This document shows, in pieces, positions 14,082-20,888 of a DNA stretch of 64,000 nucleotides. Position 1 is the first letter of the stretch, and the number at the start of each line of letters is the position of its first letter. The stretch is from IMG/VR virus record IMGVR_UViG_3300035188_001352, positions 54,938 through 118,937 of that record; one strand, 5' to 3'. Origin of the DNA: a virus. A program made the translations under genes and the position numbers. Under the pieces are notes generated by a model that saw only the letters and a list, made by a program, of their open reading frames with translations, searched no databases and had not been told where the DNA came from.

Positions 14082-14258
14082 TTATGCTCCAAATCTCTCA
14101 GTGTATGCATTTAGACATTTATCTGCAATCTCAGTAGCACCATAAGAAGTAGTATCAGATTTCGCAATCGATGCCAGCCAAGCTCGCATCCAAACTTCTC
14201 TTAGTTCAGCTTGTATTGCTGCGTGTTGGTCTCGTTGCATTTCTTGTTGAAAGCTCAT
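14082..14258 (-). CDS. Small hypothetical protein (58 aa)
   Basis: MSFQQEMQRDQHAAIQAELR, helical, ending NAYTERFGA. Its ATG overlaps the stop of the upstream gene (TAATG), and its own stop lies 1 bp before the next start. A coupled operon member. Confidence 0.68.
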   Translation of the reverse strand: MSFQQEMQRDQHAAIQAELREVWMRAWLASIAKSDTTSYGATEIADKCLNAYTERFGA

Positions 14259-14533
14259 TATTCATCCTCCGGAAATTCAATACGTTGATATTCACCAGTT
14301 TCATCATTCTTTTTCCAAACAGGTTTGTTCAAGTCATGAAAAATCCAACCAAAACAAAATCCCAAACCCCAAAGAAGTAATGATACACCAAAAACTTCAT
14401 TTCCAAATATTGCAAATAACCCGCATACTACGATAAACAGAACGCCATACAACATAACTTTGGCACCATCATTTAGACGATTCCAAACATGCTTGAGTGA
14501 AGGTTCTTTCCAGAAAGGTTTATCAGTTCTCAT
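14258..14533 (-). CDS. Membrane protein with two segments (91 aa)
   Basis: Two adjacent hydrophobic segments (about residues 25-45 and 48-66) between soluble ends; no lipobox. Function unknown. Confidence 0.72.
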   Translation of the reverse strand: MRTDKPFWKEPSLKHVWNRLNDGAKVMLYGVLFIVVCGLFAIFGNEVFGVSLLLWGLGFCFGWIFHDLNKPVWKKNDETGEYQRIEFPEDE

Positions 14534-14544
14534 CGTAGTAACTC

Positions 14545-14790
14545 CTATTGGTCTTCGAAGATTTCATCAATTTCTTCGCTATCAACATTCATGTCCCAGA
14601 AGAATGCAAAGAACTTGCGAATGTTTTCTTCGGTGCCTTTGAATGTGACATCTGGAATACAGGATGGGCAATCATTGCTAATCCCAAGAACTTCCAAATT
14701 TAGTTCTTCGAGCTTGTCTTTGACTTCGGTATCTTCTACACATTTAAAAGACCAAGTGATTGTTTTGATTTCGTTTGTGTTGTCAGTCAT
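14545..14790 (-). CDS. Acidic hypothetical protein (81 aa)
   Basis: MTDNTNEIKTITWSFKCVED, strongly acidic, with one CPSC motif in the middle. No family recognised. Confidence 0.7.
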   Translation of the reverse strand: MTDNTNEIKTITWSFKCVEDTEVKDKLEELNLEVLGISNDCPSCIPDVTFKGTEENIRKFFAFFWDMNVDSEEIDEIFEDQ

Positions 14791-14809
14791 CGTAGGTTCC
14801 TCTGTGAAA

Positions 14810-15064
14810 TTATTTTGAAAAAACTATTGGAGTTTCTGAAACATAATCTTCATTTTCAAATTCTTGCATAACCCATTCATATTCATTTTTTCTTTTTGAA
14901 CGAGGTATAAGGTCTTTAGCTTCTTTAGGTAAAACTTGATAAAGACGTTTTCTATCAAGTTTAGGACAGATATTATCTACATAATGAATGTATCTTGTTT
15001 CACCATCTTGTAAAGCAGCATAAGCATCAAGAACTTTTGAATATGCAATGTATCTGATAATCAT
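14810..15064 (-). CDS. Hypothetical protein (84 aa), C-terminal paralogue of 13550
   Basis: Start MIIRYIAYSKVLDAYAALQD at 15064 behind GGAGAACTTGAG. The end EYEWVMQEFENEDYVSETPI then VFSK matches the end of the 13550 protein (shared pattern E-x-EW, E-[YF], VS-x-TP, FSK). First gene after the early promoter at 15098. Confidence 0.72.
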   Translation of the reverse strand: MIIRYIAYSKVLDAYAALQDGETRYIHYVDNICPKLDRKRLYQVLPKEAKDLIPRSKRKNEYEWVMQEFENEDYVSETPIVFSK

Positions 15065-15097
15065 CTCAAGTTCTCCATACGTTTGTTTGAATATGGG

Positions 15098-15162
15098 TCT
15101 ATTATATAACATCCAAAGTAGATGTAAATAGACCCAACATCAAAAAGTGATACCTACTTCAC
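15098..15162 (-). promoter_or_regulatory. Early promoter with distant upstream element
   Basis: TTTACA and TATAAT in the usual layout (15098-15129). The element GATACCTACTTCAC (15149-15162) lies ~20 bp upstream of the -35 box, about one helical turn further than at most sites. Confidence 0.75.
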
Positions 15163-15166
15163 AAAT

Positions 15167-15805
15167 TTACTCATAACCCGTTTTTTCTTTATAAGCATTA
15201 TCAATCCTTTCTTGAATTTCATGCCATTTGATTTTTGATTGTTGAGCTTCTTGTTCCTGTTCTTCCTTACGACGCCGAGCTTTCATTGTATTCAGAACAA
15301 TGAACACCGCATCATCGTCGCCTTGAACTAGCACCTTACGTAAGTATTCATATAGGCGATAATACCATTTGCTTTTAGGACCATAACGATAACATAAAGA
15401 GAAAACTAAGTTTGCTGGTTCTGACATTGGTTGAACCCCAACAATATCTGAAGCAATTAGCTTGCTAATACCCATTCCTCGAACTAATGCAACCATTTCT
15501 GCTGATATACTAGATGAAAATCTAATGATATCCCTATGTCCATCGAGATTAGATTTTTGACGATACACTGCATCTCGTTCATCATACAGTTTGGCTAGCA
15601 TATCCTCATACTTAGGATGCAACCATTTTGGAGTAAATTTGATGCCATATACTTCAACGAGTGAAGCACCTGGAACTTTATAAACTTGGGTCTTTATACA
15701 ATTAAGCCAAGTGTCTTTGTTGATATACCAACCAGCATTGATAAACTCTCGATGAAGTTCTTTGCCATTGGCATCATATGATATTGCGTATGAAGGTAAG
15801 CTCAT
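15167..15805 (-). CDS. Protein with a gp23-like (major capsid) motif
   Basis: 212 aa; not a capsid protein by length. Residues ~111-130 read IASDIVGVQPMSEPANLVFS. The capsid protein encoded at 47095 has IATELVGIQPMSGPVSLAYS at the same kind of position, about half identical. In T4 this part of gp23 is the Gol region that activates the host Lit protease. The rest has a basic, helical C-terminus (MKARRRKEEQEQEA). I infer mimicry of the capsid N-arm; a decoy for capsid-sensing defence is one idea, and a relic of a capsid gene is another. Confidence 0.72.
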   Translation of the reverse strand: MSLPSYAISYDANGKELHREFINAGWYINKDTWLNCIKTQVYKVPGASLVEVYGIKFTPKWLHPKYEDMLAKLYDERDAVYRQKSNLDGHRDIIRFSSSISAEMVALVRGMGISKLIASDIVGVQPMSEPANLVFSLCYRYGPKSKWYYRLYEYLRKVLVQGDDDAVFIVLNTMKARRRKEEQEQEAQQSKIKWHEIQERIDNAYKEKTGYE

Positions 15806-16023
15806 TGTTCTTGCGTCCAGTATAATCCACAGTCAGGGCATTTATGAACGGTCCAATAACAATCTTGGGTCGGGTCATAATTGCCAGTATTTGCTTTATG
15901 AGAAATAGTTTGATTAGGATGAGTGCAAGTATGTTGAAGTTCTTCTAATGCCTTATCCCATTTTTTGATATTCTTTTGAATGCAAGTATGCTCTTTCTTT
16001 ACTTCTTCAGGAGACAGTGTCAT
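15802..16023 (-). CDS. Small zinc-ribbon-like protein (73 aa)
   Basis: A helical start, then HTCTHP and a late CPDCGLYW pair that could bind zinc. Overlaps the next gene by 4 nt. No family recognised. Confidence 0.68.
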   Translation of the reverse strand: MTLSPEEVKKEHTCIQKNIKKWDKALEELQHTCTHPNQTISHKANTGNYDPTQDCYWTVHKCPDCGLYWTQEQ

Positions 16024-16388
16024 TATTTTTCCTTTACCAAATGGACATATACTTTGAGCCCTTTCTTTTCGGCGATTGATATCATATGTTTTGTACCAGG
16101 ACTTTTACCATCCCACAGAGCTATGAGTGCATCTGCATGGTTAGCCATTTCTACATTACGTTTGATACCTGCAGCTTTATCATACACACCAGGAGATGGT
16201 CGCCATTTAGCAGGAAATTCTTTGAGTGGGATATCAAACTCTTTAGCAAACCTTTCACCTAAAGTATCAACACCTTTAGCTTTACCAGATACTACTTCAG
16301 AGATATCATCAAAATTGGAGAACAAAATTGCTCTACATAGTTCTTCATAATCGGTAATATTTTGAGAACCAGCAATAATAACTTTCAT
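16023..16388 (-). CDS. DUF2493 SLOG-superfamily protein
   Basis: A 121-aa Rossmann-like protein with MKVIIAGSQNITDYEELCRA, SGKAKGVDTLGERFAKE, a middle AAGIKRNVEMANHADALIAL and WDGKSPGTKHMISIA. This is the classic DUF2493 pattern of the SLOG superfamily, which is thought to bind nucleotides or related ligands, often in conflict systems. It is coupled by overlaps to the Bfd-like gene and lies next to NADAR, which suggests a nucleotide-related function. Confidence 0.9.
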   Translation of the reverse strand: MKVIIAGSQNITDYEELCRAILFSNFDDISEVVSGKAKGVDTLGERFAKEFDIPLKEFPAKWRPSPGVYDKAAGIKRNVEMANHADALIALWDGKSPGTKHMISIAEKKGLKVYVHLVKEK

Positions 16389-16552
16389 TCTTCTTGTTCA
16401 AGCTCAGGGAAAAGTTCAGGTAGTACATCAAGACATTTTTGACAATACTCGCCAATATGAAGTCGCACTTTGATTTCTTCTAAAGTTTGACCTTCATATA
16501 GGCAAGTTTCAATATCTTCTTCGGATACTTTATTACAAATACAAACTATCAT
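16385..16552 (-). CDS. Bfd-like [2Fe-2S] protein
   Basis: A 55-aa protein starting MIVCICNKVSEEDIETCL and ending with GEYCQKCLDVLPEL: the Cys-x-Cys ... Cys-x2-Cys spacing and fold length of the bacterioferritin-associated ferredoxin (BFD) domain, which binds a [2Fe-2S] cluster. It overlaps the start of the DUF2493 gene (ATGA). Role in the phage unknown; iron release from bacterioferritin is one possibility. Confidence 0.82.
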   Translation of the reverse strand: MIVCICNKVSEEDIETCLYEGQTLEEIKVRLHIGEYCQKCLDVLPELFPELEQEE

Positions 16553-16564
16553 TTTTGATAATGC

Positions 16565-17152
16565 TTAGAAGGCAATAGGAGGAATAGGTTCTCCTAGCAA
16601 AACACACTTTGGAATGTCAGGAGGCAATATGATTTCAATGACTTTTTCTTCTGTCATATTTTTATATATTTCCATCCATAATTGACCAAGAACATTTTGA
16701 CCGATTTGAACAGTTGGTGCTTCTTTGTTATCAGGAACAGTTCCCCAAAATCTATCTTTATGTGAATACTCAACAATGTCACGACCACGAGTTTCTTTCA
16801 AAACTTTTGACAATCTTACAAAGTTTGATGCGTACTTCAATTGCAAACACCATCTCATGATATCAATCCGAACATCTTCGAAATCAGAACGAGTATGAGT
16901 AGCACGATAATGATTAGCTCTCATCTTAGCACCCATGCCACTTTTGATATCTAAGATTTCTTTTTGAACCTCAGGATAGTCTGGAAATCTCATAGCTTGA
17001 TAAAGACCTTCAGAATTGAAGATTCTCTTACTATTGTAAGGAAGAACGAATTCGAATCCACCTGTCATATTTCCGAACTCACCCCATTTTTCTTTGGCTT
17101 TGGAAAACAGACAGACGTTTGATGGAACATAATGCTTAGTATCTAAGTTCAT
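16565..17152 (-). CDS. NADAR family (YbiA-like) glycohydrolase
   Basis: 195 aa. Family motifs are visible: FNSEGLYQAMRF (residues ~45-56), IKSGMGAKMRAN, the RSDFEDVRIDIMRWCLQLKY helix, ETRGRDIVEYSHKDRFWGTV and QNVLGQLWMEI. NADAR proteins remove ADP-ribose from guanine bases and pair with DarT toxins in some bacteria. Here it could undo host DarT-type modification of phage DNA. An early promoter stands ~40 bp upstream. Confidence 0.9.
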   Translation of the reverse strand: MNLDTKHYVPSNVCLFSKAKEKWGEFGNMTGGFEFVLPYNSKRIFNSEGLYQAMRFPDYPEVQKEILDIKSGMGAKMRANHYRATHTRSDFEDVRIDIMRWCLQLKYASNFVRLSKVLKETRGRDIVEYSHKDRFWGTVPDNKEAPTVQIGQNVLGQLWMEIYKNMTEEKVIEIILPPDIPKCVLLGEPIPPIAF

Positions 17153-17190
17153 AATCTTACCTCTCCTATAATCAACTCAACAATAAAAGA

Positions 17191-17222
17191 CTATTATACT
17201 CTACTTCAAGCTCTATGTAAAT
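17191..17222 (-). promoter_or_regulatory. Early promoter of the NADAR gene
   Basis: TTTACA and TATAATAG on the minus strand; no palindrome-like element, but the structured RNA at 17228 begins a few bases upstream. Confidence 0.72.
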
Positions 17223-17227
17223 AGACG

Positions 17228-17355
17228 ACACATACATAGCATAAAAGTTGAACAAAAAGAAGACTTCGGAAACTGGCCACGCAATGGGCCAGAAGATTCG
17301 CCAAATGAAAGATAACCGAAAATCAGTCGGTCCGACCTTTATGCTATGTATGTGT
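17228..17355 (-). ncRNA. Structured RNA closed by an 18-bp perfect stem
   Basis: 17228-17245 and 17338-17355 are exact 18-bp reverse complements. Inside are a 6-bp GC-rich hairpin CTGGCC/GGCCAG with an 8-nt loop and a self-complementary GTCGGACCGAC. The inner ~92 nt hold no ORF and no standard tRNA arms. It begins 6 bp after the CCA end of tRNA-Asp, so it is probably cut from the same transcript. Strand inferred from tRNA-Asp. Confidence 0.6.
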
Positions 17356-17361
17356 ATAAAA

Positions 17362-17438
17362 TGGCGACCCCAACCGAACTTGAATCGGTGGCCTCTTGCG
17401 TGACAGGCAAGCGCTCTAACCAGCTGAGCTATGGGGCC
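17362..17438 (-). tRNA. tRNA-Asp(GTC)
   Basis: Acceptor GGCCCCA/TGGGGTC, D arm GCTC/GAGC, stem CTTGC/GCAAG with loop CTGTCAC, T loop TTCAAGT, G73, CCA. Confidence 0.94.
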
Positions 17439-17444
17439 ATTGTT

Positions 17445-18179
17445 CTAAAGTTGTTCGTATTTTTCACGAACGGTTTGCAAATGTTTTTCATCCATGACTT
17501 TACCGAAAGTATTCACAGCCAAGAAAGCTGCATACTTTTCCTTTTCAGATGGTTCTTCCAAAGTACCCATCGACACACCATAATCTTCAAAGTGGTATTT
17601 GTCACTTCTTGAAAGTTCCGAAAAGTAATAGCCTTTGTATTGAAAACGGTCTTCGTAAAACTCAATCAATGCCGTCAAACGTTGTTTGCCATCAATAACT
17701 TCATAACCTTTGTTATCTACTTCAAATGGAACTTTAGCAAATACGAACAGACCGATGGTGACATTGTTGAAGATTGAATCAATCAACTTTTGTTTGTCTT
17801 CCAATGTCCATACGTATTCACGTTGGTATTCAGGAGTAAAATCAACACCCGCATAATCACCAACAACCATTCGTAACAGACCTTCAATGTTGCGATTTGA
17901 TTGATTCATTCGAAAACGAATCGGTTGTTTCAAGCTTGTTTTTGGTAAATCTTCACGAATCTTATACAATTCGTGCCATGCAACTTGAGATTCTTGGGTA
18001 TAAGGAACTTGTGTTCCATAGTTGTTTTTCATACCCGAAGAATAGACTACATACATTCCACCTTCAAGGGCTTTTCTAACTACTGAATGTGTATGATTAC
18101 CAAACTCTACGTCTTCACCTTCTTCAAAAGAACGTGTTGGTTTGAAACCATCTCTTACCCGCCAGTCGAAGTCTTTCAT
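17445..18179 (-). CDS. DUF262 (ParB/GmrS-like) protein
   Basis: 244 aa. The central block PEYQREYVWTLEDKQKLIDS (about residue 115), then GLFVFAK and YEVIDGKQRLTALIEF, is the DUF262 signature. DUF262 forms the NTP-using N-terminal part of GmrSD-type restriction proteins and occurs as stand-alone genes in phages. No C-terminal DUF1524/HNH nuclease is present, so this is a single-domain version. It could interfere with a GmrSD-like host system or act on DNA itself; that is inference. Confidence 0.88.
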   Translation of the reverse strand: MKDFDWRVRDGFKPTRSFEEGEDVEFGNHTHSVVRKALEGGMYVVYSSGMKNNYGTQVPYTQESQVAWHELYKIREDLPKTSLKQPIRFRMNQSNRNIEGLLRMVVGDYAGVDFTPEYQREYVWTLEDKQKLIDSIFNNVTIGLFVFAKVPFEVDNKGYEVIDGKQRLTALIEFYEDRFQYKGYYFSELSRSDKYHFEDYGVSMGTLEEPSEKEKYAAFLAVNTFGKVMDEKHLQTVREKYEQL

Positions 18180-18211
18180 CTTAGTTCACTCTACGTTTGT
18201 TTGAATATGTG

Positions 18212-18267
18212 TCTATTATACAACAGTTCTAGTAAATGTAAACGGTTATTTTTGTGAAGCAGTTATC
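18212..18267 (-). promoter_or_regulatory. Early promoter with upstream element (DUF262 gene)
   Basis: GTTTACA 18237-18243, TATAATAG near 18212; element GTGAAGCAGTTATC (18254-18267), the reverse orientation of GATAACTGCTTCAC, 11 bp upstream of the -35 box. Confidence 0.8.
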
Positions 18268-18628
18268 ATTTACGAATATAAAATGTCAATTTGTCCAAAC
18301 AATCCGATTCTTCTATACGTGGAATAGAAGTATAAGCAAACTGCTTTTCAATTCGTATCGGTCTATTCAAAAAGTTGTATAAGAGCATTTGCTGTTCAGT
18401 TGAAAGTTCCATGCCATTTACTCGATACACTGGAGCAACCCAACCACCACTACCATTTATCCAATCACCACAAGCTACATTTTCAATACGATTAGGAGAA
18501 ACTCTAAGCCAAGCTCGCAAGGCTCCTGCTGCATCTTCTTGTTCTTCTTGTGCAATGTTAGCATTCCACCATTGTTGAATGTCTGGAGCAGCTGTCATTT
18601 CTCTGACAATCGAAACATAAGTACTCAT
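18266..18628 (-). CDS. Hypothetical protein (120 aa)
   Basis: MSTYVSIVREMTAAPDIQQW, Trp-rich in the N-terminal half (QQWWNANI, ALRAWLRV, GGWVAPVYRVNG). Translationally coupled to the gene upstream (GATGA). No family recognised. Confidence 0.72.
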   Translation of the reverse strand: MSTYVSIVREMTAAPDIQQWWNANIAQEEQEDAAGALRAWLRVSPNRIENVACGDWINGSGGWVAPVYRVNGMELSTEQQMLLYNFLNRPIRIEKQFAYTSIPRIEESDCLDKLTFYIRK

Positions 18629-18804
18629 CCCTCTTTATCCTCAGCTTCATTTTCGTTATACATCTGTCGAGCATCAGAATAGCCATTCCAATTATCAACA
18701 CCACAAGCTCGTAAGCAATCAAGAAAATCAGAATCTTCTACAAGTTCTTCAAAAAACTTTTTAGAAATCGTAATAGTTGCCGGCTCTTTTGCTTGTTCTG
18801 ACAT
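18625..18804 (-). CDS. Small acidic protein (59 aa)
   Basis: MSEQAKEPATITISKKFFEE, acidic, with DCLRACGVDNWNGYSDA in the middle. Its TGA overlaps the next ATG. Function unknown. Confidence 0.68.
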   Translation of the reverse strand: MSEQAKEPATITISKKFFEELVEDSDFLDCLRACGVDNWNGYSDARQMYNENEAEDKEG

Positions 18805-18839
18805 ATTTCCTCTTGTGAAAGTTATTATGTAATAAGTTT

Positions 18840-19049
18840 TTAGTTTGAATGACGTCTATCTCCAAAGTAGACAGCAAGGCAAAGAACTAAAGCCATCACA
18901 ACAAATAATCCAACACCAATCAACTCTTGGTGTTGTGCTTCTGCAATTTGCTCTGGTGTTTTAGCTGGTTGTTCTATAGAACTAGTTGTATCATCAACTG
19001 CAGCACCCCAAAACATTATACTTTGAGCATTCGAAAAATCTACTGGCAT
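18840..19049 (-). CDS. Single-pass membrane protein (69 aa)
   Basis: Start MPVDFSNAQSIMFWGAAVDD at 19049 behind AGAGGAAA; the longer frame runs into tRNA-Gly and is rejected. One membrane segment near the C-terminus (about residues 42-61) and a short basic tail. Confidence 0.7.
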   Translation of the reverse strand: MPVDFSNAQSIMFWGAAVDDTTSSIEQPAKTPEQIAEAQHQELIGVGLFVVMALVLCLAVYFGDRRHSN

Positions 19050-19069
19050 CTCATTTCCTCTGATAACTT

Positions 19070-19143
19070 TGGAGCGGGATAGGGTAGTCGAAACCCTGTA
19101 GATGGAGTGGAAGTCCATTGCCTGACCGCTAGGCTAATCCCGC
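19070..19143 (-). tRNA. tRNA-Gly(TCC)
   Basis: Acceptor GCGGGAT/ATCCCGC, D arm GCCT/AGGC, stem ATGGA/TCCAT with loop CTTCCAC, T stem AGGGT/ACCCT, U73, CCA. Confidence 0.94.
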
Positions 19144-19149
19144 ATTATT

Positions 19150-19225
19150 TGGTGGAGAATAGCGGACTCGAACCGCTCAGGCTAGGATCTTGCAAGGATC
19201 CTCCGGGTGCCCATGCCCATCCCCC
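19150..19225 (-). tRNA. tRNA-Ala(TGC), irregular D arm
   Basis: Stem GGATC/GATCC with loop CTTGCAA, T stem AGCGG/CCGCT with TTCGAGT, A73, CCA. The acceptor GGGGGAT/ATTCTCC has two wobbles and the D arm (GGG/CCC) is out of the usual register. Confidence 0.8.
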
Positions 19226-19275
19226 ATAAATCGAACCTGGCTATTTGTATTTGCACCGCCAGGAGGTGCCCCCAT
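19226..19275 (-). other. Short tRNA-like remnant
   Basis: A T-arm-like CCAGG-TTCGATT-TATGG follows a hairpin GCACC/GGTGC with loop TCCTGGC. There is no anticodon arm. It abuts tRNA-Ala. Probably decay or a fragment. Confidence 0.3.
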
Positions 19276-19280
19276 ATTAG

Positions 19281-19395
19281 TTGATAAACAAAAATCGAAA
19301 GTTCAAATAAAGTTGTACCACACATTCAAGGCGGGAGTCGAACCCACAACTACTTTTTAGCAGAAAGAGATAATGAACTCTCAGCGGTTTATCAA
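19281..19395 (-). other. tRNA-like RNA (Ser GCT-like) inside a 9-bp closing stem
   Basis: TTGATAAAC (19281-19289) pairs with GTTTATCAA (19387-19395). Inside are an arm CTTT/AAAG with loop CTGCTAA (anticodon GCU) and a perfect T arm GTGGG-TTCGACT-CCCGC. The normal acceptor for the T-arm half is absent. It resembles the closed precursor forms described for the permuted tRNA, but I could not find the matching 5' half. Confidence 0.4.
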
Positions 19396-19436
19396 AATCT
19401 ATTATACCATACTTTCTCTCAGAAGAGAGCAAAATA

Positions 19437-19619
19437 TCAATAATACGGTGTTCGTAATATGTTATTTACATTCTTCAAATTTTCTAACAATTTGTCAAGT
19501 GCTTCTTCTTTAGTTTTTCCAGTACCACTTACTTGCACCATACCTTGATACTGCTGTCTGCAAGTCCAACGTTTAGTATTGCTATCTTGACTATATACGT
19601 AATTCATATTCTCGTACAA
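19437..19619 (-). CDS. Small hypothetical protein (60 aa)
   Basis: MYENMNYVYSQDSNTKRWTC with a strand-strand-helix layout (GTGKTKEEALDKLLENLK). It resembles small HicB-like half-folds, but is too short to assign. Confidence 0.6.
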   Translation of the reverse strand: MYENMNYVYSQDSNTKRWTCRQQYQGMVQVSGTGKTKEEALDKLLENLKNVNNILRTPYY

Positions 19620-19624
19620 TAAAG

Positions 19625-19750
19625 ATTATTTTGTTAGTTACATCGCCTTACGTGCTTAGCCTGAGAAAGCGTTTATCGGTTTTACCAGCACGCCCAACGG
19701 AACAAAGAGGATGTCTCAGTTACTAACCTCACTATAACTAACAAAATAAT
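19625..19750 (-). ncRNA. Structured RNA closed by a 16-bp perfect stem
   Basis: 19625-19640 and 19735-19750 are exact reverse complements. On the minus strand the interior includes a D-arm-like GCTT-TCTCAGGCT-AAGC and a GTGCT/AGCAC pairing. No ORF and no T arm. It fills the gap between two coding genes exactly. Confidence 0.55.
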
Positions 19751-19752
19751 GT

Positions 19753-20379
19753 CTATAAATCTTTCAATATCAATCTAACATCTTTCTTTTCAGAAGAATA
19801 ATCCTTCCCCCAAACTCTTGTATCATAATCCCAATCTTCTTTACCTTGATGAACTACAATATTCTTTTCGATATAAACATCTTTTGCAATATCAATAAGG
19901 TCAACGGTTACATCCGTCATTGCACTTATCTTAGCCCAAAGTTTTCTTGCTCCAAAGTATTGTACTTCATCACCCATTAATTGATGTTTTAGAACTTTCA
20001 AAAAGTAACGATACATTTGAAGTGCTATACCATAACATCTAACATTTTCTCTAACCTGTACTTCATCAACATTTAGAAAAGATTCTCCAACTGATTTGAC
20101 TGGAGTAAGTGTCATCTTGAAAATAACATCAAGTTTAGTTTCTTTTTCTTTTCCTCTTTTTGTCAAAATATCTTTAGTTTCAAACTTACCCAAAACATAA
20201 TGATGATTAGATTTCATTTTATAAAGCTCCATATTTCCAATAGGAGTTCTTATATCACTTATCTTATCATAAAATTCGAATAAACCTGTTTCAGATAAAA
20301 AACCAAGAGAATAAATACCGGGCTCCCAGTTTCCAAAAGCCGCTATAGCATTCATTTCTAATAGTTTATTTACCCGCAT
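19753..20379 (-). CDS. Hypothetical protein (208 aa), T4-like type
   Basis: Start MRVNKLLEMNAIAAFGNWEP at 20379 with GGAG upstream. MRVNKLLE|M resembles the short N-terminal targeting sequences seen on other genes here. The later part has YFLKVLKHQLMGDEVQYFGA and ARKLWAKIS. Its general plan is similar to that of the 39957 protein. A virion or host-takeover role is possible; no function is known. Confidence 0.7.
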   Translation of the reverse strand: MRVNKLLEMNAIAAFGNWEPGIYSLGFLSETGLFEFYDKISDIRTPIGNMELYKMKSNHHYVLGKFETKDILTKRGKEKETKLDVIFKMTLTPVKSVGESFLNVDEVQVRENVRCYGIALQMYRYFLKVLKHQLMGDEVQYFGARKLWAKISAMTDVTVDLIDIAKDVYIEKNIVVHQGKEDWDYDTRVWGKDYSSEKKDVRLILKDL

Positions 20380-20626
20380 TTTTGCTCCAAAGTTTTTCAA
20401 GAAGTGTTTCGTATTCTTTGTTCAAATACTTTTCAACCAATAAACAGAATACTTCTTGTTGTTCTTTTGTCGCAAATCTAAACTCATTGACATATTCATC
20501 ATGTTCAATCAAATCAAATTTAGTATTACGCCAGAAATGACTACATAACAATTTGATACCAGGACAATCATATGTTTCAACAACATATGGCTTGTCAATT
20601 TCAAATGCTTTATATCTGTCAGTCAT
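20366..20626 (-). CDS. Hypothetical protein (86 aa)
   Basis: MTDRYKAFEIDKPYVVETYD, acidic N-terminus, helical end with EKYLNKEYETLLEKLWSK. Overlaps both neighbours. Function unknown. Confidence 0.7.
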   Translation of the reverse strand: MTDRYKAFEIDKPYVVETYDCPGIKLLCSHFWRNTKFDLIEHDEYVNEFRFATKEQQEVFCLLVEKYLNKEYETLLEKLWSKNAGK

Positions 20627-20888
20627 TCAAAGTAAATCCTAATTCCAACAAAATCTTTTTACCTTCTTCAGAAGCTTCCTTGACTGCAAGCTCTAAGTTT
20701 GATAGAGGGAAGCCAGCAAAACCACCGCAATTTTCGCATTTTCCAAGGATAAATGAAGTATGAAACCCACCTTGTAATGGAAATCCTTCATGATGTGTTG
20801 ACCTTTTGAAAGAAATATTACCTGGGCATTCACAAAGCTTACCCACATTTGGCTTTTCAACTACTTTCTTCTTAACCCAACTAAACAT
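20619..20888 (-). CDS. Small protein with Cys motifs (89 aa)
   Basis: A basic start (MFSWVKKKVVEK), then LCECPG and later GKCENCGG, a pair of Cys sites that may bind zinc, and an acidic helix at the end. Coupled to the ATP-grasp gene by an 8-nt overlap. Confidence 0.68.
   Translation of the reverse strand: MFSWVKKKVVEKPNVGKLCECPGNISFKRSTHHEGFPLQGGFHTSFILGKCENCGGFAGFPLSNLELAVKEASEEGKKILLELGFTLND

Noticed and set aside
17228-17355. Permuted tRNA reading of the 18-bp-stem RNA
   Set aside because: No T arm with TTCRA and no D arm were found on either strand, so it is listed as a structured RNA only.
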